In this document: one piece after another, positions 34,011 to 41,846 of the stretch
Position numbering within the stretch: position 1 is the stretch's first letter
How the letters are laid out: each line of letters begins with the position of its first letter
From: Natronomonas marina
GTDB lineage: Archaea; Halobacteriota; Halobacteria; Halobacteriales; Haloarculaceae
Direction of reading: 5' to 3'
Assembly (NCBI RefSeq): GCF_024298905.1
Contig: NZ_CP101154.1
Coordinates: 2,418,001 to 2,482,000, forward strand
Length of the DNA: 64,000 nt
Translations under genes and position numbers: made by a program
The notes under the pieces: model-generated
Told to the model about the DNA's origin: nothing
The model's input: only the letters and a program-made list of their open reading frames with translations
Databases searched by the model: none

Positions 34011-34475
34011 TCAGTCGTCGAGGAAGCGGCGGATGTCGCGCACGTCCTCGGCGAGATCGTCGAGATCCTCGTCGTGCTCCTCGACTTCATCTTCCAGTTC
34101 CTTGACGCGCTTCTTAATTTCCCCGTATGTTTCTCGCATCGGGCTCAGATGCCTCTCCAGCCGTTCGAGACGCTCTTCCACCGTGTCGGGGATGGTGTCC
34201 TCTTCGTTGAGGAGTTCGAGGAACTCCTCGCCTTCGTCGGTCGTCGTCGCGCGTCGGGGCGAGAGTGCCCCGCGTCCGCCGGCGTCCTCGTCCTTCCACG
34301 TCTCGACCAACCCCTTCGACGCGAGCTGGTCAAGTCGGTAGTGGATGTGCTGGTTCTTGTCGGCCCAGTAGATGGCCTCTCGGAGCGTGGTGGCCGTGGG
34401 ACGGCCGTACTCGTCGATGAGCTCCAGCACTTCGATGGTTCGGTCGGGCAGTTCGATGTCGTCGTGCATCGTCAT
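34011..34475 (-). CDS. winged-helix regulator with C-terminal coiled coil
   Basis: The 154-residue protein has a MarR/PadR-like winged helix at residues 12-85 (TIEVLELIDEYGRPTATTLR ... HYRLDQLASKGLVE). A long coiled coil follows (RLERLERHLSPM ... KKRVKELEDEVEEHDEDL), probably for dimerisation. It lies between replication and late modules, so a switch role is plausible. Confidence 0.75.
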   Translation of the reverse strand: MTMHDDIELPDRTIEVLELIDEYGRPTATTLREAIYWADKNQHIHYRLDQLASKGLVETWKDEDAGGRGALSPRRATTTDEGEEFLELLNEEDTIPDTVEERLERLERHLSPMRETYGEIKKRVKELEDEVEEHDEDLDDLAEDVRDIRRFLDD

Positions 34476-34907
34476 TCAGGGGTAGGCCAGCAACCCGTAA
34501 AACACCTGACAAAAAATTAACTCCATTCGTTTCTTTCAAGGTTTTCGTCAGATCTGAGGGCGATTCTTAGACGACAGGGGGCGTCGTCAGGAAATAGGTC
34601 GAGTCGAGCGCAGTAACGCTCCCGGGCCGCGTGGCCCACCGCGAGTAGGGGAGAGAAGGTGTCCTCTCCCGCGGGGGTTCCCTCTCCTCGCAGAGGTGGG
34701 GTTCTGGTTCTCCACGCGAAGAGGTGGGGTTCCGCGATTACGCGGACAGGGTGGGGTTCCGTTCCTCGGTGAACACCGAGATCCTCGGTGTAGGGCGAGA
34801 GTGAACATGAACACCGCCAGTGAACAGTCCGGGTTGCGGCCCTGTCCGGAGGCGGGTGGGGTTTCCACCCTGTTCCTCGGAACACGGGTGGCCCGGTGTG
34901 GCTCGGC
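34476..34907. repeat. gene-free region with GGTGGGGTTC repeats
   Basis: GGTGGGGTTC recurs at about 34695, 34723 and 34750 with 27-28 base spacing, and once more near 34855. The motifs lie in GC-rich sequence with small hairpins (CCTCT/AGAGG at 34681-34696). Open frames here have non-haloarchaeal composition. It could be a regulator-binding array or an origin-like element next to the winged-helix gene. Confidence 0.5.
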
Positions 34908-35081
34908 CTACTCCTCGCCCGGCAGGTCATCGATCAGCGCGTCGATGTCCTCGACAGCGAGATCCTCGGCGACCTCGCGCGTTGAGTACCGGCGGCTCTC
35001 GTCCTCGAGTTCCTTGATGCGGGAGTCGATGACCTCGCGCTCGCGCTCCGTCATCTCGTCGTCGTCGGTGGCGTCAGTCAT
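34908..35081 (-). CDS. small acidic helical protein, 57 aa
   Basis: A short ATG frame (MTDATDDDEMTEREREVIDS) ends with VEDIDALIDDLPGEE. It overlaps the end of the next upstream gene (35074-35262) by eight bases, which supports translation. Helical and without a motif. Confidence 0.55.
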   Translation of the reverse strand: MTDATDDDEMTEREREVIDSRIKELEDESRRYSTREVAEDLAVEDIDALIDDLPGEE

Positions 35082-35262
35082 CGTCCCATCGCGTGTCGGA
35101 GTAGTCCTCGGCCAGCTCGGCGAGTACGTCCCGCGCCGTGTCGACGTCGACGCCAGCCTCGTCAGCGACGACCTCGGCGTCCATCGTGCGCCGGTCGAGT
35201 GCGACGGTCTCGACGCGCTCCCGCGCCGTCCAGCCCGCCGGCCAGTTCGTGTTCGTGGTCAT
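35074..35262 (-). CDS. small hypothetical protein, 62 aa
   Basis: The protein ends VDVDTARDVLAELAEDYSD and has a helix-turn-helix-like segment (EVVADEAGVDVDTARDVL) near residues 30-48. It may be a mini DNA-binding protein. It is the first gene of a two-gene leftward operon. Confidence 0.55.
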   Translation of the reverse strand: MTTNTNWPAGWTARERVETVALDRRTMDAEVVADEAGVDVDTARDVLAELAEDYSDTRWDDD

Positions 35263-35408
35263 ACACGCGTGTTGGTTCTCCCACCGTGTATGTGTTTTCC
35301 TGTATGGCTTGTTTAGGGCGTTTTCGCGGCCTCTACGGTGGTTTTACGGTTCTGGGGGACAGAGGTTCAGACGGGCTAGGTGGAGTCATCCACCCTTCTT
35401 CGACGACT

Positions 35409-35564
35409 ATGACCGACGAACTCACGTGCTCCCGATGCGGCCAGCCAGCGTATCAGCATCTCGAGCCGGGCGAGTGCGAAGAACTCGACACTATCGGCAC
35501 ACATCGTATCTGTGCGACTGACGAGGGGACGTACCTGCATTCGTATCAACAGTGGTCAGAATGA
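35409..35564 (+). CDS. small zinc-ribbon-like protein, 51 aa
   Basis: It starts MTDELTCSRCGQPAYQHLEP with one CxxC pair and further Cys residues (GECEEL, HRICATDE) that could complete a zinc site. It is coupled to the next gene by an ATGA overlap. Such mini zinc proteins are common in haloviruses. Confidence 0.65.
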   Translation: MTDELTCSRCGQPAYQHLEPGECEELDTIGTHRICATDEGTYLHSYQQWSE

Positions 35565-35806
35565 CTGACGACACGAACAAGCGACGCGAGGCCGCAGAGG
35601 CCGCCGCCGAGCTACGCGACGCGATGGAGGAGATCCTCTCCACACCGGGAGAGAGCGATGACGAGATCGAGGCGAAGCGACACGCTGCCGCCGCGCTCGC
35701 CGGGGTAGAGGACGCTGAAGAGGCGCTCCGTCTGTGGCGCGACCACGAAGAGGAAGCGGTCGAACTGCTCGGTGAGGAGCCGCGCGACGACGCCGGCGGA
35801 GAGTAG
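35561..35806 (+). CDS. small helical hypothetical protein, 81 aa
   Basis: The ATG at 35561 overlaps the upstream stop. The sequence is a nearly continuous acidic helix (REAAEAAAELRDAMEEILS ... EEALRLWRDHEEEAVELL). It is not recognised and is probably oligomeric. It ends three bases before the convergent recombinase gene. Confidence 0.6.
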   Translation: MTDDTNKRREAAEAAAELRDAMEEILSTPGESDDEIEAKRHAAAALAGVEDAEEALRLWRDHEEEAVELLGEEPRDDAGGE

Positions 35807-35809
35807 GGG

Positions 35810-36427
35810 TCAGTCGAGGCCGGCGCGGGCCATCTCCTCGTTGACGTTCTCCGGCGTCGGCTCGTTGAGGTAGGGTTCGATCGCGGAGTAGGTCTCCCAG
35901 CCGCCGTTCTTCATCACGACTCTCGGGTTGACCCGCTGGCGCACGAGGAGGTTGTGCGCGTAGTAGCGCCGCAAGTCGTGGCTGCTGACCTTCTCCCAGT
36001 CCTCTCGACGACCGACACCCATCCGCGCGGCCTCACGGGCGGCCTCGTGAACCATCTGGCGGATCCGTGTCTTGGTGACGGGGAAGTACGGCCCGTCGTC
36101 GGCGATGTCCTCGTCGTACTGGAGTTCAAGCAGCTCGCGTTCGACGCGCTCGGGGAGGTAGGCGTCGCGTCGCTTGCCTTCGTCGCCGAGTTCGCCGCTG
36201 GTGTCCTTCCCACGGACGGTGATGCGATACTTCCCCGCCTCGCGGAACACGTCATTCGGACGGATGCGCGTGTACTCCTTGGCACGGAGACCGACCTTCG
36301 TGCCGAGGAGAACGACGACCTTGTGTCGATGCGACAGCTGTTCAGCGGCTTCGATGAGAGCGTCGACCTCGTCGGGAGTGAGCCAGCACTTGTACTGGTT
36401 TTCGCCTTTGGTGGATTCGACTCGCAC
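35810..36427 (-). CDS. small tyrosine recombinase, SNJ2-integrase-like
   Basis: The 205-residue protein consists only of a catalytic domain: Arg in GTKVGLRAKEYTRI, SSHDLRRYYAHN as the H-x-x-R box, GGWETY and the final Tyr in AIEPYLNE. The N-terminal arm-binding domain is absent, as in integrases of the pleolipovirus SNJ2 type. The start is GTG. A second recombinase deep inside the element could resolve multimers or be an older integrase kept after the element gained the one at 23602. Confidence 0.8.
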   Translation of the reverse strand: MRVESTKGENQYKCWLTPDEVDALIEAAEQLSHRHKVVVLLGTKVGLRAKEYTRIRPNDVFREAGKYRITVRGKDTSGELGDEGKRRDAYLPERVERELLELQYDEDIADDGPYFPVTKTRIRQMVHEAAREAARMGVGRREDWEKVSSHDLRRYYAHNLLVRQRVNPRVVMKNGGWETYSAIEPYLNEPTPENVNEEMARAGLD

Positions 36428-36598
36428 GTTTGCGCTCGATTATTGTCGTTCCGTAAACTTGAGTGCCGGCCCAGCAGGGGTGGGTTGTTCTGAACCACCG
36501 ATTTTCGCGGGGTCTGGCGTGATGGGTGGGGGTGTGCTTACACTAAGGTAGTTTTCCGTAAACACTTATCTGTCAGACAAAGTATAGGTTAGAGTGCA

Positions 36599-36781
36599 AT
36601 GGCATACACGGTCATCAGGACGGACAGCAAGACAGGAAACACGACCCGGCTCGTGTCCTACGAGACGAAGGCAGCGGCGAAGGCGCACGTGAACGGGATG
36701 CTGCAGGCCAAGCAGGAGACGCGAGGCCCGCACTACGTCGAGGGCGGGACGACGTACAAGCTGACCGTCACGGAGAACTGA
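36599..36781 (+). CDS. small hypothetical protein, 60 aa
   Basis: It starts MAYTVIRTDSKTGNTTRLVS, a compact alpha/beta sequence with a basic centre (ETKAAAKAHVNGML). A low-GC stretch (AAAGTATAGG, about 36580-36590) precedes it. The function is unknown. Confidence 0.6.
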   Translation: MAYTVIRTDSKTGNTTRLVSYETKAAAKAHVNGMLQAKQETRGPHYVEGGTTYKLTVTEN

Positions 36782-36884
36782 CGAACTTTTTCGCGGACTC
36801 TGCCCACCAAAGCCCAAGTACCAAGTACGGCCCGTAGACCCCCGAGACAGTGCCCTTTTCTGAGTCTCGGCCCTACGGATACAC

Positions 36885-37202
36885 GTGGGATACGACACCC
36901 ACGACAGCGACAGCCGAGAACTGGCTGACAAGAAGTTGATGCGCGCCCACCAGCGCGTCCTCGCGCACTGGCCCGAGGAAGCGGTCAAGGAACTCGACCC
37001 GCTCGTCATCCACGACCCGATGAACAAGCCGGACGTCGTCGGCGACCTCGAACGCGAGTTCTACGAGGCTCGCCACGAGGCGCTCGGCAGCATCGAACTC
37101 GAACCGGTCTCGTGGGCCAAGCCGCCGGTTCCCCACGAGGCCTCGCAGTTCGTCGACCCGCGTCCGGTCGAGTGGACGACGGTCGTCCGCAAGGCCGACT
37201 AA
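36885..37202 (+). CDS. hypothetical protein, 105 aa
   Basis: It starts with GTG (MGYDTHDSDSRELADKKL). The sequence contains LAHWPEEAVKELDPLVIHDP and ends WTTVVRKAD. It is soluble and not recognised, and faces the leftward zinc-ribbon and membrane operon that ends at 37225. Confidence 0.55.
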   Translation: MGYDTHDSDSRELADKKLMRAHQRVLAHWPEEAVKELDPLVIHDPMNKPDVVGDLEREFYEARHEALGSIELEPVSWAKPPVPHEASQFVDPRPVEWTTVVRKAD

Positions 37203-37224
37203 CCCCGCGCTTTCTCCCCGTTTT

Positions 37225-37386
37225 TCACCCAGCCTCGACGTGAAGAACCTCGTCAGCATCGGGATCCACCGCGACGCGTCCGCCGCAGTCCGGGCAGTCG
37301 CGCAACTCCCCGTCCTCGGCGACACCGGTGAACGTCACCTTGCCGCCGCGCTCCCGTCGCGGACAGGTGGCCGAGACGACCGCCAT
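37225..37386 (-). CDS. small zinc-ribbon protein, 53 aa
   Basis: The ATG at 37386 overlaps the upstream stop by one base. The second half has DCPDCGG and the first half a single SATCPRRERGG, so a zinc ribbon of C-x(n)-CxxC type is likely. It is the last gene of the 39719-37225 operon. Confidence 0.6.
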   Translation of the reverse strand: MAVVSATCPRRERGGKVTFTGVAEDGELRDCPDCGGRVAVDPDADEVLHVEAG

Positions 37387-37592
37387 CACCCCAACACCTC
37401 CTCGTCCCACTCCCGGAGGTCGGCGAACCGCTCCTGCTTCTCGTCGGGAATCTGCCCGGTCGGCGACGCGCCGTGAGGCGTCACGCAGTGTTCCCGACCG
37501 CACTCCGGGCAGGAGAGGAAGTCGGCGTCCTCGTCGGTCACGAACGACACGCGTTCGCCGCACGACTCGCACGTGGTCTTGGCCACCGTCAT
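37386..37592 (-). CDS. zinc-ribbon protein, 68 aa
   Basis: The ATG at 37592 (MTVAKTTCESCGERVSFV) is followed by LSCPECGREHC, giving two CxxC knuckles. Probable DNA or RNA contact or redox-neutral scaffold. The longer upstream frame runs through a T-rich intergenic part and is not used. Confidence 0.65.
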   Translation of the reverse strand: MTVAKTTCESCGERVSFVTDEDADFLSCPECGREHCVTPHGASPTGQIPDEKQERFADLREWDEEVLG

Positions 37593-37645
37593 TGCACGAC
37601 GTTTGAGTCGAGGGTAGTGTAAAAGAGCCGGCGTGGGCGGGCTGC

Positions 37646-38170
37646 TCACGTGGATAGCAGCGTGATCTCCCACGTCTCGTCATCGACGACGACCCACACG
37701 CGTCCCTCAACCCACTCCGACTTCACGGGTGGGTTCCGCCCGCTCGCCTGATCGTACTCGGGGTTGGCGTCCCCGCGTGTGATCCACCCCGGATGCGGGG
37801 CGGGGCAGTTCCTCAGCTCTTCGCACGAGTCGGCGTCGCCGAGGAAGCGTGGATCCGCGCGGTCGTACCAGTTCTCACCCGCGTCGACGTGGAACATCGC
37901 GCGGTGGGCCGTCGTCGGGCTGCCCGGGGCGTCGTACTGGATGACGTCCCCGCGCTCGGTGTCGCCGATCCCGGCGTCCGTGACGAGGCGGTCGCCACCA
38001 TCCACCACTGGATGCATCGAGCCCGTGCCGGCGGCCACGCCAACGGGCATCAGTCCCGCGAGGAGCTGCATCCCGATCATCGCGTAGGGCGCGCTCCAGA
38101 GTACGAAGTCCCACAGGCTGGCGAAGCCGACGCCGGCGGCGATGGATAGAAGGGCGCGGTCACTCGTCAT
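37646..38170 (-). CDS. type I signal peptidase (archaeal/Sec11 type) in the element
   Basis: The ATG at 38170 gives 174 residues with two N-terminal hydrophobic segments (LLSIAAGVGFASLWDFVLW and MIGMQLLAGLMPVGVAA). The catalytic Ser follows in TGSMHPV. GDVIQY, TAHRAMFH (His replacing the bacterial Lys) and TRGDANPEYD are the other boxes of ER/archaeal signal peptidases. It would process exported envelope proteins such as those at 44663, 48069 and 48835. It overlaps the next membrane gene. Confidence 0.82.
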   Translation of the reverse strand: MTSDRALLSIAAGVGFASLWDFVLWSAPYAMIGMQLLAGLMPVGVAAGTGSMHPVVDGGDRLVTDAGIGDTERGDVIQYDAPGSPTTAHRAMFHVDAGENWYDRADPRFLGDADSCEELRNCPAPHPGWITRGDANPEYDQASGRNPPVKSEWVEGRVWVVVDDETWEITLLST

Positions 38171-38561
38171 CGTTCGTGAGTTCGTGGTCGTGTTCTCCCC
38201 AACCGCGTGACTGTACCCAGTACTCGCGGTCATCCGAGCGGTACACGTACTGACACTCGTCATCGTCAACGTCGTACACGCGCCCGATGATGACCTTCTC
38301 GTTGCCAGTGATCGGGTCTTGGATGTGGTCGCCAACGTCGAACTCCCACTCGCCTTCGACCGCGTGGGTCGTCACAGTGCCCTCGGTGGGGTCGGGTTCG
38401 TGGAAAACGGTGGCGTCGTCGGGCGCACGCCACTCGAAGTAAGCCGCTGCGATCCCGTAGACTAGTAGCGGAACTCCGTACCACACGACGACTAGCCCGA
38501 TGATCGTCGTGACTAGGATGGCGGACAGTTTGACGACGAGTACGACTTCTGGCGGAATCAT
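38160..38561 (-). CDS. membrane protein, paralogue group, 133 aa
   Basis: One long hydrophobic region (residues 5-43, probably two helices) precedes a juxtamembrane motif FEWRAPDDATVFHEPDP that is almost repeated in the 77-aa protein at 39010-39243. The soluble tail is acidic and beta-rich. Overlapping starts and stops tie it to the signal peptidase and to the gene upstream. Confidence 0.7.
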   Translation of the reverse strand: MIPPEVVLVVKLSAILVTTIIGLVVVWYGVPLLVYGIAAAYFEWRAPDDATVFHEPDPTEGTVTTHAVEGEWEFDVGDHIQDPITGNEKVIIGRVYDVDDDECQYVYRSDDREYWVQSRGWGEHDHELTNDDE

Positions 38562-39013
38562 CGCTCCATCACCCGCGTGTCGCGGTCGCGTTCGTCCTCG
38601 TCGAGGCGGTCGTAGAACTCGTCGGTGGCATCGTTCAACCGGCTGAAGTCGTCAAGTGCGTCACCGACGCGCTCCTCTAGCTCCTCTTCATCGATCTCGC
38701 CGTCAAGGTAGGCCTCGCGGGCGTCCTCAACGTCGGACTGGGCGTCGTTGGCGATCATCTGCTTCATCAGCGTGCGCTCCAGTTCTCGTTGCTGGGTGTC
38801 GTCGGCCTCAAGCGTCTGTGCCAGCCACTCGGCCACGTCATCCGCGCGGTCTTCGAGGAGCGCGAGGGCGACGACGCCGGTTCCGAAAACGACGACGCCG
38901 GCTGCATCGCCGACGTGGGTCGAGGCGGCGAGTGTCGCGACGATCAGTGTGGATACAGACCAGACACCCAGTCCCCATCCGTACTTCGCAGCCGCACGAT
39001 CGTCGCCCGTCAT
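38558..39013 (-). CDS. membrane protein with coiled coil, 151 aa
   Basis: Two transmembrane helices (VWSVSTLIVATLAASTHV and AAGVVVFGTGVVALALL) are followed by a long helical acidic tail ending RDTRVMER. The same last residues end the 77-aa protein at 39010, because a 29-base direct repeat covers both 3' ends. Confidence 0.7.
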   Translation of the reverse strand: MTGDDRAAAKYGWGLGVWSVSTLIVATLAASTHVGDAAGVVVFGTGVVALALLEDRADDVAEWLAQTLEADDTQQRELERTLMKQMIANDAQSDVEDAREAYLDGEIDEEELEERVGDALDDFSRLNDATDEFYDRLDEDERDRDTRVMER

Positions 39014-39243
39014 CGCTCCATCACCCGCGTGTCGCGGTCTTCGTCGATGAAGTAGGTCTGGGCGTGGCCATCAACCGGATCTATCTCGTGTACGGTGGTC
39101 ACGTCGTCTGGTTCTCGCCACTCGCAGACGGCCACGATTGCCGCCGGGACGGCGACTGCGAGGACGATGAGGGCGAACACGGCGACGATGATACCGAGGG
39201 CGACGCCGGCGGCGATGGTCAGCACGTCAGTCACACCCATCAC
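39010..39243 (-). CDS. small membrane protein, 77 aa
   Basis: It has a single strong hydrophobic region (IAAGVALGIIVAVFALIVL) and then VCEWREPDDVTTVHEIDP and HAQTYF. This motif matches the protein at 38160 and, more loosely, VVEVDAERDYAQTWF in the protein at 43848-44666. It appears to be a small member of a membrane-anchored family in this element. Confidence 0.7.
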   Translation of the reverse strand: MMGVTDVLTIAAGVALGIIVAVFALIVLAVAVPAAIVAVCEWREPDDVTTVHEIDPVDGHAQTYFIDEDRDTRVMER

Positions 39244-39508
39244 CCGCGCGGTCTCGCGCGATCTCGAGTTGCCGCAGATACGCGTACTCGACGCGCTCGC
39301 GACCCGCGTCGTCGAGACTGACGCCGGCGTGCGCGACCAGCGCCGAGGAGAACTCGACGGGCGAGAGCGGCTCGCGTCCGTGGTGATCCGTGGCGACGAG
39401 CTGGCCCGCGTAGCACTTCCGCAGGAACGTCTCGTCTTCGACGGAGTCGGCGTAGTCGCGGACTGCGGTGGCGAACTCGCTGGGAGCGAGCGGGGTCTCG
39501 TCAGTCAT
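39227..39508 (-). CDS. small hypothetical protein, 93 aa
   Basis: The ATG at 39508 (MTDETPLAPSEFATAVRDYA) overlaps the end of the upstream wHTH gene. Soluble, with two similar segments (LAPSEFATAVRDYADSV and LSPVEFSSALVAHAGVS), suggesting an internal duplication. The function is unknown. Confidence 0.6.
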   Translation of the reverse strand: MTDETPLAPSEFATAVRDYADSVEDETFLRKCYAGQLVATDHHGREPLSPVEFSSALVAHAGVSLDDAGRERVEYAYLRQLEIARDRAGDGCD

Positions 39509-39719
39509 TGGAATCACCCGCCTCGTCGGCGGAGGGATCTAGCTCGTACAGCCCGCGCGTCACCTTGCGCACGCGGCGCTCGGCGCGGAGCTGTCGGAGG
39601 TGGTACTGGGCGGCTTGCTTGGTGTCGATGCTCGTCTCCTCGCGGATGAGGCGCGGGGTCGCGCGACCCTCGCGCAGAACGTCGATCACTTCGTCTCGGG
39701 TAGTGGTGTTTTCGCTCAC
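39501..39719 (-). CDS. winged-helix regulator, 72 aa, first gene of the membrane operon
   Basis: The sequence TTRDEVIDVLREGRATPRL, then KQAAQYHLRQLRAERRVRKV and a wing (TRGLYELDP) is a minimal winged helix. It leads the chain of overlapping genes down to 37225 and may control it. Confidence 0.7.
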   Translation of the reverse strand: MSENTTTRDEVIDVLREGRATPRLIREETSIDTKQAAQYHLRQLRAERRVRKVTRGLYELDPSADEAGDSND

Positions 39720-39892
39720 CTCTACGTTATCTGGTACGTTGTTCCGGTACTTAGTCCACTCGCCCGAACGGGTGTGTACGCGCGTGTTGGGGTGGTATAT
39801 TGGTACTTTGGGTTTAGTGGGAGTGTCCTTGATTTGTCGAAGTACCGTTTCTCCGACAAGTCTTATTAACCCCCATCTCTTACGGACTGGTG

Positions 39893-40522
39893 ATGACAGC
39901 AGACCGTCATCACGACTCCGCGTCCACCGTGGACGTGGACAGTATCGTTCCCGCGCGAGCTATCCAGCAGGCCGCCGACGACCACGACGTCACCCCCGAC
40001 GCCCTCCGCGTCGCCCTCCGCCGCGACCTCGAGCGCAACCTCGAGATGTCCGACGAGATCACCGGCCAGCGCCCCATCGTCCACGAGACCGACGACTACC
40101 TCGTCGCGCACGTCAGCGACGCCGTGACGACCGAGACACCGCTCCCCGTCCTCGACGTCTACGAGCAGATGGACGACAGCGACACTGACTACCTCGCTGG
40201 CTACCCGCTCGTCGTCCCCACTCCCGACGAGCACACCGACGACTACGAAGGATTCACGAACGCCGCCGAGCAGGGCGACAACGACGAACACCCGCTGATG
40301 GAGGACGGCCGCGACCTCTCCGGTAGTAGCAGCCGCGACCCACCGCGCTACCGGACAACGATTTCGTGCGACGGATGTGGACGCCATATCGGTACTGACG
40401 GTCAGTACTGCCGCGACTGCTCGCCGCCGTCGATCGGTGATACCCCGGAGGAGGGTGGTCTCGGCGCGGATCTCCGTCCCGCCGACGATGCCGCCGACGA
40501 GGCGGGTGATGACGATGAGTGA
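39893..40522 (+). CDS. hypothetical protein with zinc ribbon, 209 aa
   Basis: The N-terminus has a ribbon-helix-helix-like stretch (ALRVALRRDLERNLEMSDEI). The C-terminus has CDGCGRHIGTDGQYCRDC, a zinc ribbon. The ATG at 39893 is preferred over the GTG three bases upstream. It opens a rightward operon ending at 41678. Possibly a regulator. Confidence 0.65.
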   Translation: MTADRHHDSASTVDVDSIVPARAIQQAADDHDVTPDALRVALRRDLERNLEMSDEITGQRPIVHETDDYLVAHVSDAVTTETPLPVLDVYEQMDDSDTDYLAGYPLVVPTPDEHTDDYEGFTNAAEQGDNDEHPLMEDGRDLSGSSSRDPPRYRTTISCDGCGRHIGTDGQYCRDCSPPSIGDTPEEGGLGADLRPADDAADEAGDDDE

Positions 40523-40598
40523 CGCCGGCCCCGACGTGCCGCCGATTGCGGACGTCCTTCGTGAACTTGAGCGACGGGAGATGGGCGACGACGACTGA
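40509..40598 (+). CDS. very small protein, 29 aa
   Basis: A short frame (MTMSDAGPDVPPIADVLREL) overlaps the end of the previous gene and stops at 40596-40598. Overlap and acidic composition favour a real gene, but the length leaves doubt. Confidence 0.4.
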   Translation: MTMSDAGPDVPPIADVLRELERREMGDDD

Positions 40599-40728
40599 CT
40601 CACCCACTCCCCTAATGGTCGAAACCGGGCGTCGCGCCCGGTCGCGGCGCGGATTGGCCCCCGCCCGCCTGACGAGACCGAGGCCCCGATGGAGGTGATC
40701 CCGACACAGGCCGACTCAACGCAAGACA

Positions 40729-41058
40729 ATGTACGACGACAACGACAACATCGAAGAACTGCTCGACACGGATAGACTCGAAGAAATCCCTCGTCTCGCT
40801 GATGACGCCGCCCGCGTCAGCCAGACGGAGACTGTCGTCGCGGTGGGCAATTCGCACGTCGCCCTCCGACGACGTGAAGGTGGTGCAGTGGTCATCGTCG
40901 ATTACCCATCCGAGACTGACCGCCGCGACACCGCGTACTACGGATCAATTGTGGACGCAGAAGATGCGGTCGTCAGACTCGCAGAATGTTGGGTGTCGGA
41001 CGTGGTTCGAGACGACTTCGACCTACTTGCGGCCGAACAGGACGGTGATCGACGATGA
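40729..41058 (+). CDS. hypothetical protein, 109 aa
   Basis: It begins MYDDNDNIEELLDTDRLEEI and has a small alpha/beta core (TVVAVGNSHVALRRREGGAV). It overlaps the next gene by four bases, so the two are coupled. Not recognised. Confidence 0.6.
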   Translation: MYDDNDNIEELLDTDRLEEIPRLADDAARVSQTETVVAVGNSHVALRRREGGAVVIVDYPSETDRRDTAYYGSIVDAEDAVVRLAECWVSDVVRDDFDLLAAEQDGDRR

Positions 41059-41678
41059 GTACGCAACGGCCCGCCACGGAGACTCGCAACGACAAGCCGT
41101 CCGTGCCCGGTTGGACGCACGACTACGAACTAGTCCACCTCGATGGGGACGCGTGGGAGATCATCGACCTCGTGGCCGCCGCCCGTTCCACCTCGTACGA
41201 GGAGGACGAGACGACCGACGTGTTGCTCGGCGATCCCGACACCGAGCAGAAGCACGTCACCGGCGTCGCCGGCGAGGTGGCCACAGGCCTCGCGCTGGAC
41301 ATCCCCGTGCTGGAGACGCTCGACCTCACGGTGAGCGCGAAGGGTGACGACGGCGTCGACCTCGTCGTCCGCGACGGGCCGTGGAACCAGACGAGCATCG
41401 ACATCAAGACCTACTGGGGGACGCCGACGGGGAGTCCACCGCAGCTCCTCGTGGAGCGCGAGAAGGCCGAGGAAGGGCCCGCGGACGCCTACATCAAGTG
41501 CCAAGTGTGGGACAGCGAGTGGGCGATCGTGCACGGCTGGACGACGCAGGAACGCCTCCTCAACGAGGGCTGGGTCGAGGGGCCGCCGCAGTGGAACCGC
41601 GAGAACTGGACGATGACCGCCGAGATGCTCGACCCCATCGAGGAGCTGGACGCGTCGGACGTCGGCTGGCAGTGGTAG
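41055..41678 (+). CDS. putative PD-(D/E)XK nuclease-like protein, 207 aa
   Basis: GVAGEVATGLALD, DDGVDLVVRDG and TSIDIKTYWG give Glu, Asp and Asp-x-Lys in the order and spacing of a restriction-endonuclease-like fold. No target-binding domain is visible. It lies at the end of the rightward operon. It may process element DNA or defend against competitors; the fold assignment is inferred from short motifs. Confidence 0.6.
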   Translation: MSTQRPATETRNDKPSVPGWTHDYELVHLDGDAWEIIDLVAAARSTSYEEDETTDVLLGDPDTEQKHVTGVAGEVATGLALDIPVLETLDLTVSAKGDDGVDLVVRDGPWNQTSIDIKTYWGTPTGSPPQLLVEREKAEEGPADAYIKCQVWDSEWAIVHGWTTQERLLNEGWVEGPPQWNRENWTMTAEMLDPIEELDASDVGWQW

Positions 41679-41681
41679 CCG

Positions 41682-41846
41682 TCAGTCGTCGAGGATCTCC
41701 ATCGCCTCGCGGACGTGTTCTTGTGCTTCTTCGACGTGTTCCACCACCTCCGGGTCGAAGTCCTGTTCTCGCGCCCGTTCGACCCACGACGCCGCGCCGT
41801 CCGAGAACATCGCCAGTTTCGCCTTGAGTTCGTCTTCTGCTTCCAT
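41682..41846 (-). CDS. small acidic helical protein, 54 aa
   Basis: The frame from ATG 41846 (MEAEDELKAKLAMFSDGAAS) to the stop at 41682 is helical (VVEHVEEAQEHVREAMEILDD). It is the last gene in the leftward late block and almost touches the convergent gene end at 41678. Confidence 0.55.
   Translation of the reverse strand: MEAEDELKAKLAMFSDGAASWVERAREQDFDPEVVEHVEEAQEHVREAMEILDD

Noticed and set aside
32936-34105. 389-aa plus-strand frame across the palindrome
   Set aside because: It is rich in Arg, Pro and Thr, lacks the acidic bias of real proteins here, and crosses the 31-bp inverted repeats and the opposite-strand nuclease gene.
34517-34930. Minus-strand 137-aa and 93-aa frames
   Set aside because: They are read through the GGTGGGGTTC repeats and are Arg/Pro/Thr-rich without start context.
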